Origin: Plebeiibacterium sediminum
Lineage (GTDB): Bacteria > Bacteroidota > Bacteroidia > Bacteroidales > Marinilabiliaceae
Reading direction: 5' to 3'
DNA: 64,000 nucleotides
Assembly: GCF_026013605.1 (NCBI RefSeq)
Contig: NZ_JAPDPJ010000029.1
Span: 1 to 64,000 of the forward strand
Numbering within the stretch: position 1 is the stretch's first letter; the number at the start of each line of letters is the position of its first letter. The position numbers and the translations under genes are program-made. Below, piece after piece: positions 27,795 through 36,043 of this stretch. The notes under the pieces are model-generated. The model had not been told where the DNA came from. It did no database searches and was given only the letters and a program-made list of their open reading frames with translations.

Positions 27795-27880
27795 ATGTCT
27801 TAATTTTGTTATTACTTACCATAAGTAACTCACCAATTTAGTCATCTTCATGATTGAAAAAATCTTTATTGGGGCTCGTT
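27795..27880 (-). promoter_or_regulatory. Conserved 5' leader element, copy A
   Basis: On the minus strand this leader starts AACGAGCC, then has a variable 20 nt, then CATGAAGATGACTAAATTGG, then an AGTT...TATGG block, and reaches the ATG. The last 61 bases, ATG included, align without gaps to copy B at 30462-30522 with about 46 identities by hand. TTACTT/AAGTAA can form a hairpin around the ATGGT loop. Confidence 0.65.
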
Positions 27881-27928
27881 GTATATGTTTAGTTTTAAAG
27901 ATTGATTTATTAAGCTTTTATTTCATTG

Positions 27929-28450
27929 TTATATAGAATAAGCTTTATTCTTTAATTCATAAACAAAAACTTTGTGGTTGTTGTTTGCCAATTCCTCTTT
28001 TATTTTTGTCATACCACAGGTTTCAGAAAGTTTTACTGATGCTATGTTGTTAGCATACATTCTGGCAATCAGTGTTTTTGTTTTAAGTGAGTGAAAAGCA
28101 TAATCAATCAGGCCATTTAAAATTTCTTTCCCAAAACCCTTATTCCAATATAAAACATCAATAATATATCCCAACTCTAATATATTGGGAATATCAAATG
28201 AGTTAAAGAGTCCGGCTTCTCCGATAATTTCATTGGTTTCCTTTAGTTCTACAGTAAAAATGCCTATACCCATTTTGTGATTTACATTTATCTGTGTGTA
28301 TTTTTCTTCCAATTCAGCATAACTCCAATCATATCTGCCAGATGAAATGTAGCGCATATTCTCTTCCTTGTTATAAATCTTCAATAATATGCCTATATCA
28401 TCTTTTTCGATTCGTCTGATCAGGAGTCTGTTGGTTTTAATTATATTCAT
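27929..28450 (-). CDS. GNAT acetyltransferase, RimJ/RimL-like
   Basis: A 173-residue protein beginning NIIKTNRLLIRRIEKDDI, the typical start of the RimJ/RimL ribosomal-protein-acetyltransferase-like branch. The family landmarks ELGYIIDVLYWNKGFGKEIL (acetyl-CoA loop) and NIASVKLSETCGMTKIKEE (C-terminal motif) are present. The substrate is not predictable; many members acetylate small molecules rather than ribosomal proteins. It is cytoplasmic and apparently stands alone between two genes for exported proteins on the same strand. Confidence 0.85.
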   Translation of the reverse strand: MNIIKTNRLLIRRIEKDDIGILLKIYNKEENMRYISSGRYDWSYAELEEKYTQINVNHKMGIGIFTVELKETNEIIGEAGLFNSFDIPNILELGYIIDVLYWNKGFGKEILNGLIDYAFHSLKTKTLIARMYANNIASVKLSETCGMTKIKEELANNNHKVFVYELKNKAYSI

Positions 28451-28501
28451 TTGGTATTAAGTATAATAATAAGAATTGTGTAAATGAAGTGCAGCGTATT
28501 T

Positions 28502-29458
28502 TTATTTCTGAATTTTAAAGGATATAAGAGAAGAGTTATCCGAATAGATCGTTAAATGAGTGCCAGAACCAGCTTTGATGTTGTAGTAGCATAAATCTCC
28601 TTTAATTTTAGGGTCTACAGAAAAAGCTTTTTTCTCACCGCTGTAGTTATATCCAATTTTGTTAGCTGCGCTGTTTTTTAGTACAATTGTAACAGAATGA
28701 CCTCTCTTTATTTTGAGAATTCCAGAGTATGGTTTTATTAATTCAATGTCAGAGTTTAAATAATTTCGATAGAAGAGTGGGAGTTGGGCAAAATCTTTTG
28801 CTTTTTTATCTGTTAAAAGCCACTTTTTATCTTGAGGAAAATGATTGAAAAAGAACCGGTCTGGATCAGTAAAGAAATATAAGTCTGAAAACTCTTTTTT
28901 AAACTGAAATTCATTTCCGTCTAAAAAACCAGCAGCCCAGGTTGCATCAATCAATTTCCATTCGTTGCTTATTTTAACAGCATTCCAGGAGTGGTCAATA
29001 TTTGTGGGCCCAATACCTATATCTCTTAATTTAGTTTTAGAAGCTCCACTAATCAACTCACATTCAATGCCTGATTGCTGGCATAGTATTTTAAAAAGTG
29101 TGGAATATCCGTGACAAACAGCTTTTCTGGTTTTTAAAGTTTGCTTTGCTAGATTTTCCTCAATCTCTTGAACTTTCTGTATTCTTTCTTCCTCTGTTCT
29201 ATAAGAATACCTTATGGGCTTAGTTCCTGTTTTATACATTTTAACATCATAAGATATGTTTAATGCAATCCACGTATAAATGGCTCTTGCCTTTTCTTCC
29301 TGAGTTTTAAAATCCTGATTAATTAATTGACTTAATGGCCCTACCTTATTAAAAGATGTAGGGTAGGTTTTAACTTTTTCATCAATTAACTTGTAGTTTT
29401 GACTATATGATATTGTACATGTTAGTATTAAAAGAGCACTTATTATGATTGCTTTCAT
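28502..29458 (-). CDS. Exported transglutaminase-like cysteine protein
   Basis: A 318-residue protein with a signal peptide (cleavage near ISYSQ). The transglutaminase-like core contains the catalytic triad in the expected order: Cys in RKAVCHGYSTLF, His in NIDHSWNAVKI and Asp in WKLIDATWA. ARAIYTWIALNISYD upstream is the usual lead-in helix. Bacterial members act as periplasmic proteases or cross-link hydrolases. The C-terminal ~85 residues form a separate beta-rich region with no motif I know. Substrate and partners are unknown. Confidence 0.87.
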   Translation of the reverse strand: MKAIIISALLILTCTISYSQNYKLIDEKVKTYPTSFNKVGPLSQLINQDFKTQEEKARAIYTWIALNISYDVKMYKTGTKPIRYSYRTEEERIQKVQEIEENLAKQTLKTRKAVCHGYSTLFKILCQQSGIECELISGASKTKLRDIGIGPTNIDHSWNAVKISNEWKLIDATWAAGFLDGNEFQFKKEFSDLYFFTDPDRFFFNHFPQDKKWLLTDKKAKDFAQLPLFYRNYLNSDIELIKPYSGILKIKRGHSVTIVLKNSAANKIGYNYSGEKKAFSVDPKIKGDLCYYNIKAGSGTHLTIYSDNSSLISFKIQK

Positions 29459-29629
29459 GCGTTTAAAAAATTAGTGTTACTTAGATAATCAGTGTTTCTT
29501 ATTTAAAATCTAACTTTTTTAGCTAAGATAATTAAACGAATTAAGGCATTGAAAATTGCGTGCCAAAAAGATGAGGTTTTAGACTGACATATAAATAAAT
29601 ATTGAAAATAACTCAGAGTCATCGGGTAG

Positions 29630-29678
29630 GACTAAAAAAGACTGCTGATACATCAAAGTGATTATCTGGCAGTCTTTT
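29630..29678 (-). terminator. Terminator of the His-rich lipoprotein gene
   Basis: AAAAGACTGC (29636-29645) and GCAGTCTTTT (29669-29678) form a 10-bp stem. In the minus direction it is followed by a T tract and lies about 40 bp after the stop codon. Confidence 0.8.
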
Positions 29679-29717
29679 ATCTGTGACGATATCAGTTATT
29701 ATATGAAGTGCTTTGTG

Positions 29718-30464
29718 TTAATAATGAACAGTAAGGTTGCCATTAATAATGTTTTTATTGCATAGTTGTTCTGGCCAGTTTGCAATAGTAGGAGCATCTT
29801 CAGGTAAATACCATTTCCATGCAATTAAATCATTAGTTACGCCAGGTGATCCTCCATCTTGAAGTTCTATTACAATTACCTGGTCTATTCGGCAATTTTT
29901 TCCGCTTACATGAGTACTGCCATGTGAACCTTCTTCGCCAGAATCTTCGTGTGCTTCAGAATCATGACCCTCTTCTGTTTCTGCAATTTCGGCATCACCC
30001 TCTTCCTCTCCATGTTCGTCATGACCTCCTTCAGCTTCGGTTCTGCATTTTTTTGAATCAGATATAACAGTGGCAATAATATATGCTTTGGCATTCACAT
30101 CATCTATACTAACATCGTTAACATTAGCATAAATTTCGCGGTGAAAAGTTAAATCTTCCAGTGTTACCAGAAAATGTATTTCACCTTTAGCTGCTTTGTT
30201 ATTTATTTCGCTTGCTTGTGTGGCATTAATATCCATAAAACCCCTTAGGTTTTCAGGTTGATTTCCCGAATCCTTTTCTTTAAAGGTAATCTCAATTGAT
30301 CCGGTTGCCATAAGTTTTTTGCTTTTTGATTGCGGAGCACTTTTTAGTACTGCATCTCCATTCATTAATAGGTCCACATCTGTTAAATCATCACTATTTT
30401 GATCACAAGCTGTAACTGTGGTCAAGATTAATGATGCCAATAATAATTTCATTAGTTTTTTCAT
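29718..30464 (-). CDS. Lipoprotein with a Cys-bounded His/Glu-rich segment
   Basis: I do not recognise the family. The start at 30464 gives a clean lipoprotein signal, MKKLMKLLLASLILTTVTAC, rather than the longer frame to 30506. The mature chain is beta-rich. Between KKC and KNC in the middle sits a run of about 47 residues made mostly of His, Glu, Asp, Gly and Ser (for example GHDEHGEEE and EEGHDSEAHED). The flanking cysteines could close this as a loop, and its composition suggests divalent-metal binding, which is inference. The leader resembles that of the outer-membrane gene at 27794. The protein is probably anchored to the outer membrane or in the periplasm. Confidence 0.75.
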   Translation of the reverse strand: MKKLMKLLLASLILTTVTACDQNSDDLTDVDLLMNGDAVLKSAPQSKSKKLMATGSIEITFKEKDSGNQPENLRGFMDINATQASEINNKAAKGEIHFLVTLEDLTFHREIYANVNDVSIDDVNAKAYIIATVISDSKKCRTEAEGGHDEHGEEEGDAEIAETEEGHDSEAHEDSGEEGSHGSTHVSGKNCRIDQVIVIELQDGGSPGVTNDLIAWKWYLPEDAPTIANWPEQLCNKNIINGNLTVHY

Positions 30465-30549
30465 GTGTCTAGTATTTGTTTTTAATTGCCATATGGAACT
30501 TGCCAATTAAATCATCCTCATGTGTGAGAATTCGTTCTCATGGCTCGTT
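30465..30549 (-). promoter_or_regulatory. Conserved 5' leader element, copy B
   Basis: AACGAGCC at the start, then TGAGAA-CGAA-TTCTCA as a perfect hairpin, then CATGAGGATGATTTAATTGG, an AGTT block and TATGG before the ATG. The spacing to the start codon equals that of copy A at 27795-27880. AATTG and CAATT can pair around the TATGG segment. A cis-regulatory RNA or a protein site are both possible. Confidence 0.65.
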
Positions 30550-30801
30550 TCATCTTCTTAGTGATTTTAGTTTACTATAATGCTGATTCTTTTGATTTTA
30601 TTTTTGGCATGCCACTGTATCGTTTATTTATAAAATCAAAAAAAATAATCTGAGTTACTAAATAATTTAAGTAGGTTAATTTGCAAAGGCAATAATGAAT
30701 CACCATTCTTACAGTCTATTTTGACAGATGTAGAATTTGAATTGGTGAAAAAGCAATTGAAAATGAGGAAATTTGCTTATTGGGTGGTTTTGATATTAAT
30801 A
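30550..30801. other. Intergenic stretch upstream of leader B
   Basis: AT-rich sequence between the leader and the molybdate-operon terminator. It presumably includes the lipoprotein promoter. I find no ORF, RNA gene or repeat that I can support. Confidence 0.5.
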
Positions 30802-30838
30802 AAGCCCTCTGTGATGTTGAGTGCATCGCTGAGGGCTT
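30802..30838 (-). terminator. Terminator of the molybdate operon
   Basis: AAGCCCTC and GAGGGCTT form an 8-bp GC-rich stem with a 21-nt loop, followed by TATTAATA in the minus direction, about 17 bp after the modC stop. Confidence 0.75.
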
Positions 30839-30855
30839 AATTGTTTAGTAATTTG

Positions 30856-31941
30856 TTATCCGGCAACATCTATGGCTACAGATTTAAATAAGCACCAGAT
30901 AGTACTTCCTTTATAAATGCCCATTCGTCGTTGAGATTCTGCGGTGATTTCTACAACAAGCTTGAATCCAGCATCAATAATACAAAGTAGCGTAGCTCCT
31001 TTACTTATGATTTCACTGATGGTTCCATACACCTGATTTTGAATGGAAATAGTATTTGATTTTTCAGTAGAAAGTGCGATGTCATCGGCGTTGATAAAAA
31101 TCTTGATTTTTTGACCTTCTTTATAGTTGGATTTACTTTTTTCGCACGAAATCAAGACTTCACTTTCTTTGTGACCTCTCCATCCAAGCATGGTTAAACC
31201 GCTTTGGGGATTGGTGTTTAGAACAGTCATGTCAATTGAATTTACAATAGTACCTGCTCCGAAAATATCAGATATCCCTTTTACTTTTAATAAGTCGTAA
31301 TATTCTCCATGGCCCAAACAAGCTCCTCCTTTAATTACAAAAAGGGTAGAAGTAAGTTTGAGTATATCAGGCAAATCATGACTGACTACTAAAATAGGAA
31401 CTTGAACCTTTTGTTGTATTTTAATAATAAAAGGTAGTATTTGATTACGAAGGCTCATGTCAACCGCTGAAAAAGGTTCGTCTAACAGCAAAATATCAGG
31501 AGAAGAAAGCAAAGAGCGACCTAGTGCGGTTCTCTGTCTTTCTCCTCCTGAAATTTGAGCCGGCTTACTTTTTAACAAATGGCCAAGATTAAGCAGTTCA
31601 ACAACTTCTTTAAAGCTTACTTTTTTATGCGCTGTTTTCTTTAGTCCGTAAAGTAAATTTTTCTCCACTGTCATATGTGGAAATAATCTCCCTTCCTGAA
31701 ACACATAACCAATATTTCGCTTGTTTACAGGTATGTTGATTTTTTTTTGTGCATCAAAAACTACCCGGCCGCCAATTGTAATGCGACCGCTTTCGGGAGT
31801 AGCCAAACCAGAAATGGAATGTAACAACGAAGTTTTACCAGATCCGCTGGGGCCAAAAATACCTGTTATGCCATCAGAAAAACTTTCGTTAATGATCACA
31901 TCGAAATTTTTGCGGGGGAGTTTAATATCAACCTCTGTCAT
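30856..31941 (-). CDS. modC: Molybdate ABC transporter ATPase
   Basis: A 361-residue ATPase that powers molybdate import. Walker A is GPSGSGKTSL, the Q-loop segment GYVFQEGRLFPHMTV, the signature ISGGERQRTALGRSL, Walker B ILLLDEPFSAVD, and the H-loop VVSHDLPD. Residues from about 290 form a C-terminal TOBE-type domain, which binds oxyanion and modulates ATPase activity in ModC proteins. It overlaps the end of modB by 14 bp and is the last gene of the operon. Confidence 0.95.
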   Translation of the reverse strand: MTEVDIKLPRKNFDVIINESFSDGITGIFGPSGSGKTSLLHSISGLATPESGRITIGGRVVFDAQKKINIPVNKRNIGYVFQEGRLFPHMTVEKNLLYGLKKTAHKKVSFKEVVELLNLGHLLKSKPAQISGGERQRTALGRSLLSSPDILLLDEPFSAVDMSLRNQILPFIIKIQQKVQVPILVVSHDLPDILKLTSTLFVIKGGACLGHGEYYDLLKVKGISDIFGAGTIVNSIDMTVLNTNPQSGLTMLGWRGHKESEVLISCEKSKSNYKEGQKIKIFINADDIALSTEKSNTISIQNQVYGTISEIISKGATLLCIIDAGFKLVVEITAESQRRMGIYKGSTIWCLFKSVAIDVAG

Positions 31942-32626
31942 TTTTTATCTTTTTAATATACCATTCCGAAAGCGTCATGGCTACAAATGAAATAACTATT
32001 GAAACAATTACTAATCTTAAAGTAGGATCTTCCTTTCCGGGTACTTGCATATAGGCATATATAGCCAGTGGAAGGGTTTGGGTTTCGCCTTCTATATTTC
32101 CGGCAAAAGTTATTGTAGCTCCAAACTCTCCTAATGATCGGGCAAAAGCAAGTATTGTACCTGAAATAATTCCGGGTAAAGCTAATGGAACGGTAATTTT
32201 AAAAAAGGTTTTTATCTTACCTGCTCCAAGCATTCTCGAAGCCTCTTCAAGACCTGTATCAACCATTTCCATGGCGGTTCGAACAGAACGAACGATCAGA
32301 GGAAATGACACAAAGACCGAAGCTATTACAGCTGCCTGAAACGAGAAAGAAAGCTTAATTCCAAAACTATCCATTAACCATTGACCTATTAAACTTTTAG
32401 AGCCTAAAAGCAATAGTAATAAATAGCCTGTGGTTACCGGTGGCATTACTAATGGTAAATGAATAATACTTTCAATTACAGATTTGCCGTAAAAGTTATA
32501 TCGAGCCATTTTATAACCTACCCATAATGCCAATGGCAGGCTAATAAGCGAGCAATATACCGCTACTTTTACAGACAAAAATATGGCCTGTAATTCTGCG
32601 TCGTTAAAGCTAAATAGTTCAGTCAT
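31928..32626 (-). CDS. modB: Molybdate ABC transporter permease
   Basis: Inner-membrane permease of 232 residues with about five transmembrane helices. The cytoplasmic EAA loop, EEASRMLGAGKIKTFFKITV followed by PLALPGIISG, is the contact site for ModC and is typical of ModB. The ARSLGEFGATITFAGN motif near residue 165 is also characteristic. It lies between modA (143 bp upstream) and modC (overlapping), so operon membership is clear. Confidence 0.95.
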   Translation of the reverse strand: MTELFSFNDAELQAIFLSVKVAVYCSLISLPLALWVGYKMARYNFYGKSVIESIIHLPLVMPPVTTGYLLLLLLGSKSLIGQWLMDSFGIKLSFSFQAAVIASVFVSFPLIVRSVRTAMEMVDTGLEEASRMLGAGKIKTFFKITVPLALPGIISGTILAFARSLGEFGATITFAGNIEGETQTLPLAIYAYMQVPGKEDPTLRLVIVSIVISFVAMTLSEWYIKKIKNDRG

Positions 32627-32769
32627 TGTTTAATAAATATTTTATCAATAGTTTATGTCTATCATATCGGGATATCATTAAGTTGATTTTGTGTTTGCCG
32701 ATAATTGGGGTTTATTATCAGTAATCAACATTAATGGTACCTCGATAAAACTACATACAATCTTAATAG

Positions 32770-33552
32770 TTAATTAAAACCATATTTTTCCCAGATAACT
32801 TTAGTTTCGTCAGCCAGGAGGTATTTATAGAAATCTTTAGCAATTTGATTGTTATTAATTACACCCGAAACGTACATAATCGGCTTGTGTGAATTTTCTG
32901 GAAAAGTATTTAATATTTTTACTTTACTTGATTTCAAAGCATCCGTTTTATATACTATTCCCATAGGAGCTTCTTCCATTTCAACAACCATTAGTGCAGA
33001 ACGAACATCCTTAGCTGGAAGTATTTTTCCATTAAGTTTTGTATACCAGCCATAATAATCAAGAGATTGTTTGGCATATCTTCCTGCAGGAACGTGGGCC
33101 GGGTCCCCAATGGATAAGCGCTCTTTTCCCAGTAATGAAATAAAATCCAATGTGCTGTCAATTGCAAATGCCTTTATACTCGAATTTTTAGGAGTAATTA
33201 ATACCAACTGGTTTTTTGCGATTGTCGATTTAAATCCCTGTTGAATATATCCCAGGCTGTCTATATAGTTTGCCCACTTGTTACTGGCCGAAATATAAAT
33301 ATCAGGTTTTCCTCCTTGTTCAATTTGTCGGGCCAGAGTGCCACTTGATGCCATATTGGTTTTTACTTTAACGTGATATTTTACTTCAAAAGAATCCACT
33401 ATTTCATTTAAAACATCAGTTAAACTGGCGGCAGAAAAGACCATGATTGAGTTCACTTTATTTTCTGTCTTTGAATGACTTCCTCCACTACAAGAGATTA
33501 AAGAAATATAAATAATAGAGGCAAGTAGGAGCATTATATATTTTGATTTCAT
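32770..33552 (-). CDS. modA: Molybdate-binding lipoprotein
   Basis: A 260-residue substrate-binding protein anchored by a lipobox (ISLISC-SGG). MVFSAASLTDVLNEI and KTNMASSGTLARQIEQGGKPDIYISAS are the ModA hallmarks for tetrahedral oxyanion binding, and SIGDPAHVPAGRYAKQSL is the third conserved block. It should deliver molybdate or tungstate to ModB. It lies between a porin and modB on the same strand, which gives the operon an uptake route across both membranes. Confidence 0.95.
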   Translation of the reverse strand: MKSKYIMLLLASIIYISLISCSGGSHSKTENKVNSIMVFSAASLTDVLNEIVDSFEVKYHVKVKTNMASSGTLARQIEQGGKPDIYISASNKWANYIDSLGYIQQGFKSTIAKNQLVLITPKNSSIKAFAIDSTLDFISLLGKERLSIGDPAHVPAGRYAKQSLDYYGWYTKLNGKILPAKDVRSALMVVEMEEAPMGIVYKTDALKSSKVKILNTFPENSHKPIMYVSGVINNNQIAKDFYKYLLADETKVIWEKYGFN

Positions 33553-33588
33553 AAGTCTATTTTTTACGTTATTATTTAATGATCAGTA

Positions 33589-34785
33589 TTATAGTCTAAT
33601 TTGAAAAGCTAAACCTAAATAATCACCAACTTTTGCTGAAACAGATCCATCCTGAACAACATAGTGTAATGCAAGCTTTACTTTATCTTTATTCATATAC
33701 CAGTTTATGCCAATATCGAGCGTTTTATCATCGCCAATATAGTTATATAAAGCTTGTTCACCTTCACCTTCATATTTATCGTAAGCAATAACCGGTTCTA
33801 AGTATTTATTACCTGCTATAAAATTATAACTTGCTTTTATGTGCCATTGGGTTCCTTCAAAATCTTCAAGACCAGAAGCTGAGCGTTTAAATTTGTAGTA
33901 CTCCCCATCGATATGTAAACCGCCCAAATTAATTAACAGATCAGTTCCAAATGCTGAAGAGGAGTCAAAATATAGGTCTTCTGAAAGCTGACCATCAGAC
34001 TGAGATGAACCACCAAAGCCAAGTGTTACGCCATTACGTTTTCGCCATTGGTTACCGGGCAGCCTGAATTTATATTTAGTTTGCTCCGGATCTCCAAATG
34101 AAAATAAAACATGACCTGTATATAATCTGCTGGCGTATTTACTACTTGAATAGGCTGCCGGTTCAAATGTTCCTATGCGGTAACTAAAGCCGAAGTTATT
34201 GTAGTTTTTTAATCCTCCAAATCCAAATCCACTTTCGCAACCATTGCCTCTTCCGGTAATAAACCTGCGCATAAACCAGTTGGCTCTTGTTCTGTCAAAA
34301 GTTGCCTGCGACCAGCACGAGGTATTGAATTCACGACTGATGGCAGCCCAGTAATAACCAGCATGTAAATGTAGCAGATCAGAGTTTTTTAATAGTTTGG
34401 CAGTAAGATAAGCATCCCAAATACTTACACCTCCATATGAACCTTTTGTTGAAGCGTAAGGATCTTGTCCCAGGCGATCTACGTTCATTTGAAAATGATA
34501 ATTAAGCCATGAATATGGTGATCCACTGGCTCCAAAACGCAATCGACGAATGGAAATGTCTCCTCTGTCTTCGTATTTGGTTTCACCTTTTTTTTCTCCC
34601 ATACTATATGTGGCCCATGTTTCAACCGCCAGAAAAGGTTGTAATACCTTGTCTTTATCGAAATCAGAAAAAGGAGACTTTGGAGCGTTTGATTTTTCTC
34701 CATTTTGAGCATTTAATCCAAGTGATTTTGCAGAAGCAAAAATCAAACAGATTATAAAAGTTCTTAACGTAATCGATTTTTTCAT
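33589..34785 (-). CDS. Outer-membrane porin in the molybdate operon
   Basis: The protein starts best at 34785 (MKKSITLR), which gives 398 residues and a signal peptide ending near GLNAQ. A twelve-residue extension to 34821 is possible but unlikely. The mature chain resembles 16-stranded oxyanion-selective porins (OprO/OprP-like): RRLRFGASGSPYSWLNYHFQMNVD and repeating amphipathic strands, ending LGLAFQIRL. It lies 36 bp upstream of modA. By position I infer that it lets molybdate or tungstate through the outer membrane. That selectivity is not shown by sequence. Confidence 0.85.
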   Translation of the reverse strand: MKKSITLRTFIICLIFASAKSLGLNAQNGEKSNAPKSPFSDFDKDKVLQPFLAVETWATYSMGEKKGETKYEDRGDISIRRLRFGASGSPYSWLNYHFQMNVDRLGQDPYASTKGSYGGVSIWDAYLTAKLLKNSDLLHLHAGYYWAAISREFNTSCWSQATFDRTRANWFMRRFITGRGNGCESGFGFGGLKNYNNFGFSYRIGTFEPAAYSSSKYASRLYTGHVLFSFGDPEQTKYKFRLPGNQWRKRNGVTLGFGGSSQSDGQLSEDLYFDSSSAFGTDLLINLGGLHIDGEYYKFKRSASGLEDFEGTQWHIKASYNFIAGNKYLEPVIAYDKYEGEGEQALYNYIGDDKTLDIGINWYMNKDKVKLALHYVVQDGSVSAKVGDYLGLAFQIRL

Positions 34786-34935
34786 ACTTTTGTTTTTAGT
34801 ACAATTTATTTGTATTATCATTTTGGTGGTTTATAGCCTGTTCTCAATTATGTTATCATTTTCCGAACAATTATATAATTGAGATTTAGGGTTATAAACC
34901 ATTTATTTATAAAAAAAGGTGGTAATTCATTTCAA

Positions 34936-35424
34936 TTAATTTTTAAATCTTTCATCAGCTTTCATTTTTTGCACCGGGATGTCTTTGCTTTTTTCGAGCC
35001 ATCCAATGGATACATTTTCCCGGTTGTCATATTTTGGGAAAAAGGGTTTGATATCAATTAAAGGAGTACCGTCGAGCATATCAACTTGCTCAATATGAAG
35101 TATATTTTTTTCAATACTTAAAAGTTTAACTGTTGATGTTCCAATAGCATTAGGGCGTTTAGGCGCTTTACATGAAAAAATGCCTCTTTTTTCAGTATCC
35201 ATAAAAGGAACCACCTGAAGTTCATACCCATTAACTTTATGAAAATGGTATAATAAAGTAATGTGAGAAAAACCCTCCAGATCTTTTAATCCGTCAGTAT
35301 ATTCAGGTAATAATTCAATGTATCCTTTTGCATCTCCTGCAGCCATAGGCTGAATGGGCATATTTTTTATTTCTTTGTGTGGTGTATGAATTATTCCTAT
35401 TGGTTTAATAATGATATCGTCCAT
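34936..35424 (-). CDS. TrmO-like SAM-dependent methyltransferase, molybdate-operon copy
   Basis: A 162-residue member of the TrmO/TsaA/VirR family (UPF0066). HTPHKEIKNMPIQP, LEGFSHITLLYHFHK, RGIFSCKAPKRPNAIG and DMLDGTPLIDIKPF are the family motifs. E. coli TrmO adds a methyl group to t6A37 of tRNA, but it is longer, about 235 residues, and has a C-terminal domain absent here. A close paralogue starts at 62017. The position between the ModE-like regulator and the porin suggests a role tied to molybdate, but the substrate is unknown. I leave the symbol empty. Confidence 0.85.
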   Translation of the reverse strand: MDDIIIKPIGIIHTPHKEIKNMPIQPMAAGDAKGYIELLPEYTDGLKDLEGFSHITLLYHFHKVNGYELQVVPFMDTEKRGIFSCKAPKRPNAIGTSTVKLLSIEKNILHIEQVDMLDGTPLIDIKPFFPKYDNRENVSIGWLEKSKDIPVQKMKADERFKN

Positions 35425-35475
35425 ATTAATCTGGTTTTGGATATCTAAAAAAAGATATCGGTATTTAAAAAAAAG

Positions 35476-35808
35476 CTACATGTTTATCTCTGCGTTAAAT
35501 TTTTGGGTGAATTGACTAACAACTTTTTCCATAACGGCATATTCGTCTAAAATTAAACGACCAAAATCTGTAACAACAGCACCACCACCACCGCTTCCGC
35601 CCCGTTGTTTGGAAACTACAGGACTACTGGATATGGAATTCATTGCATCAATCATTTTCCAGGCTTTATTGTATGAAACTCCAACTTGTTTTGACGCTGT
35701 CAAAAGACTGCCTGTTTCTTCAATTAACCGAAGCAGATGTATTCTTTCCGGAGTTACTAATAATTTACCGTCTTTATTAACATGAATATGTAGTTCAACT
35801 TCAGTCAT
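35476..35808 (-). CDS. ModE-like winged-helix regulator (DNA-binding domain only)
   Basis: A 110-residue protein matching the N-terminal LysR-like winged helix of ModE: ERIHLLRLIEETGSLLTASKQVGVSYNKAWKMIDAMN is its helix-turn-helix region, and RGGSGGGGAVVTDFG is the glycine-rich wing. The molybdate-binding TOBE domains of full ModE are absent; the separate molbindin 22 bp upstream may supply sensing. It is predicted to control the downstream molybdate genes, and a palindrome upstream of the operon is a candidate operator. Confidence 0.88.
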   Translation of the reverse strand: MTEVELHIHVNKDGKLLVTPERIHLLRLIEETGSLLTASKQVGVSYNKAWKMIDAMNSISSSPVVSKQRGGSGGGGAVVTDFGRLILDEYAVMEKVVSQFTQKFNAEINM

Positions 35809-35830
35809 TAATAATTGTCATCTGTTTTAA

Positions 35831-36043
35831 TTAATCATCAATACCAACCAATACTTCAGTTGATTTAATAATGGCATAAGCTTCTTTACCAGGTTTTAAA
35901 TCGAGCTCCTTAATGGATTGCTTAGAGATTATTGAAATGATTTCGTTGCCTCCACCCAGATCAATAATTACTTTTGAAGTAATTAAGCCATCCTCAACAG
36001 CTTTAACAACTCCCTTTAATTGGTTTCTTGCACTAAGTTTCAT
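35831..36043 (-). CDS. mop: Molbindin, single TOBE domain
   Basis: A 70-residue protein made of one mop/TOBE domain: KLSARNQLKGVVKAVEDGLITSKV and the final YAIIKSTEVLVGIDD are the classic molybdopterin/molybdate-binding pattern. Molbindins assemble into hexamers that store molybdate or tungstate. It is the first gene of the seven-gene molybdate operon and directly precedes the TOBE-less ModE regulator. Confidence 0.92.
   Translation of the reverse strand: MKLSARNQLKGVVKAVEDGLITSKVIIDLGGGNEIISIISKQSIKELDLKPGKEAYAIIKSTEVLVGIDD

Noticed and set aside
29846-30094. Frames inside the His-rich lipoprotein gene on either strand
   Set aside because: They arise from the repetitive GAA/CAT codons of the real gene.
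34936-35424. Molybdopterin-biosynthesis enzyme in the molybdate operon
   Set aside because: The motifs are clearly those of the TrmO/TsaA family, not of MoaA-E or MobA.
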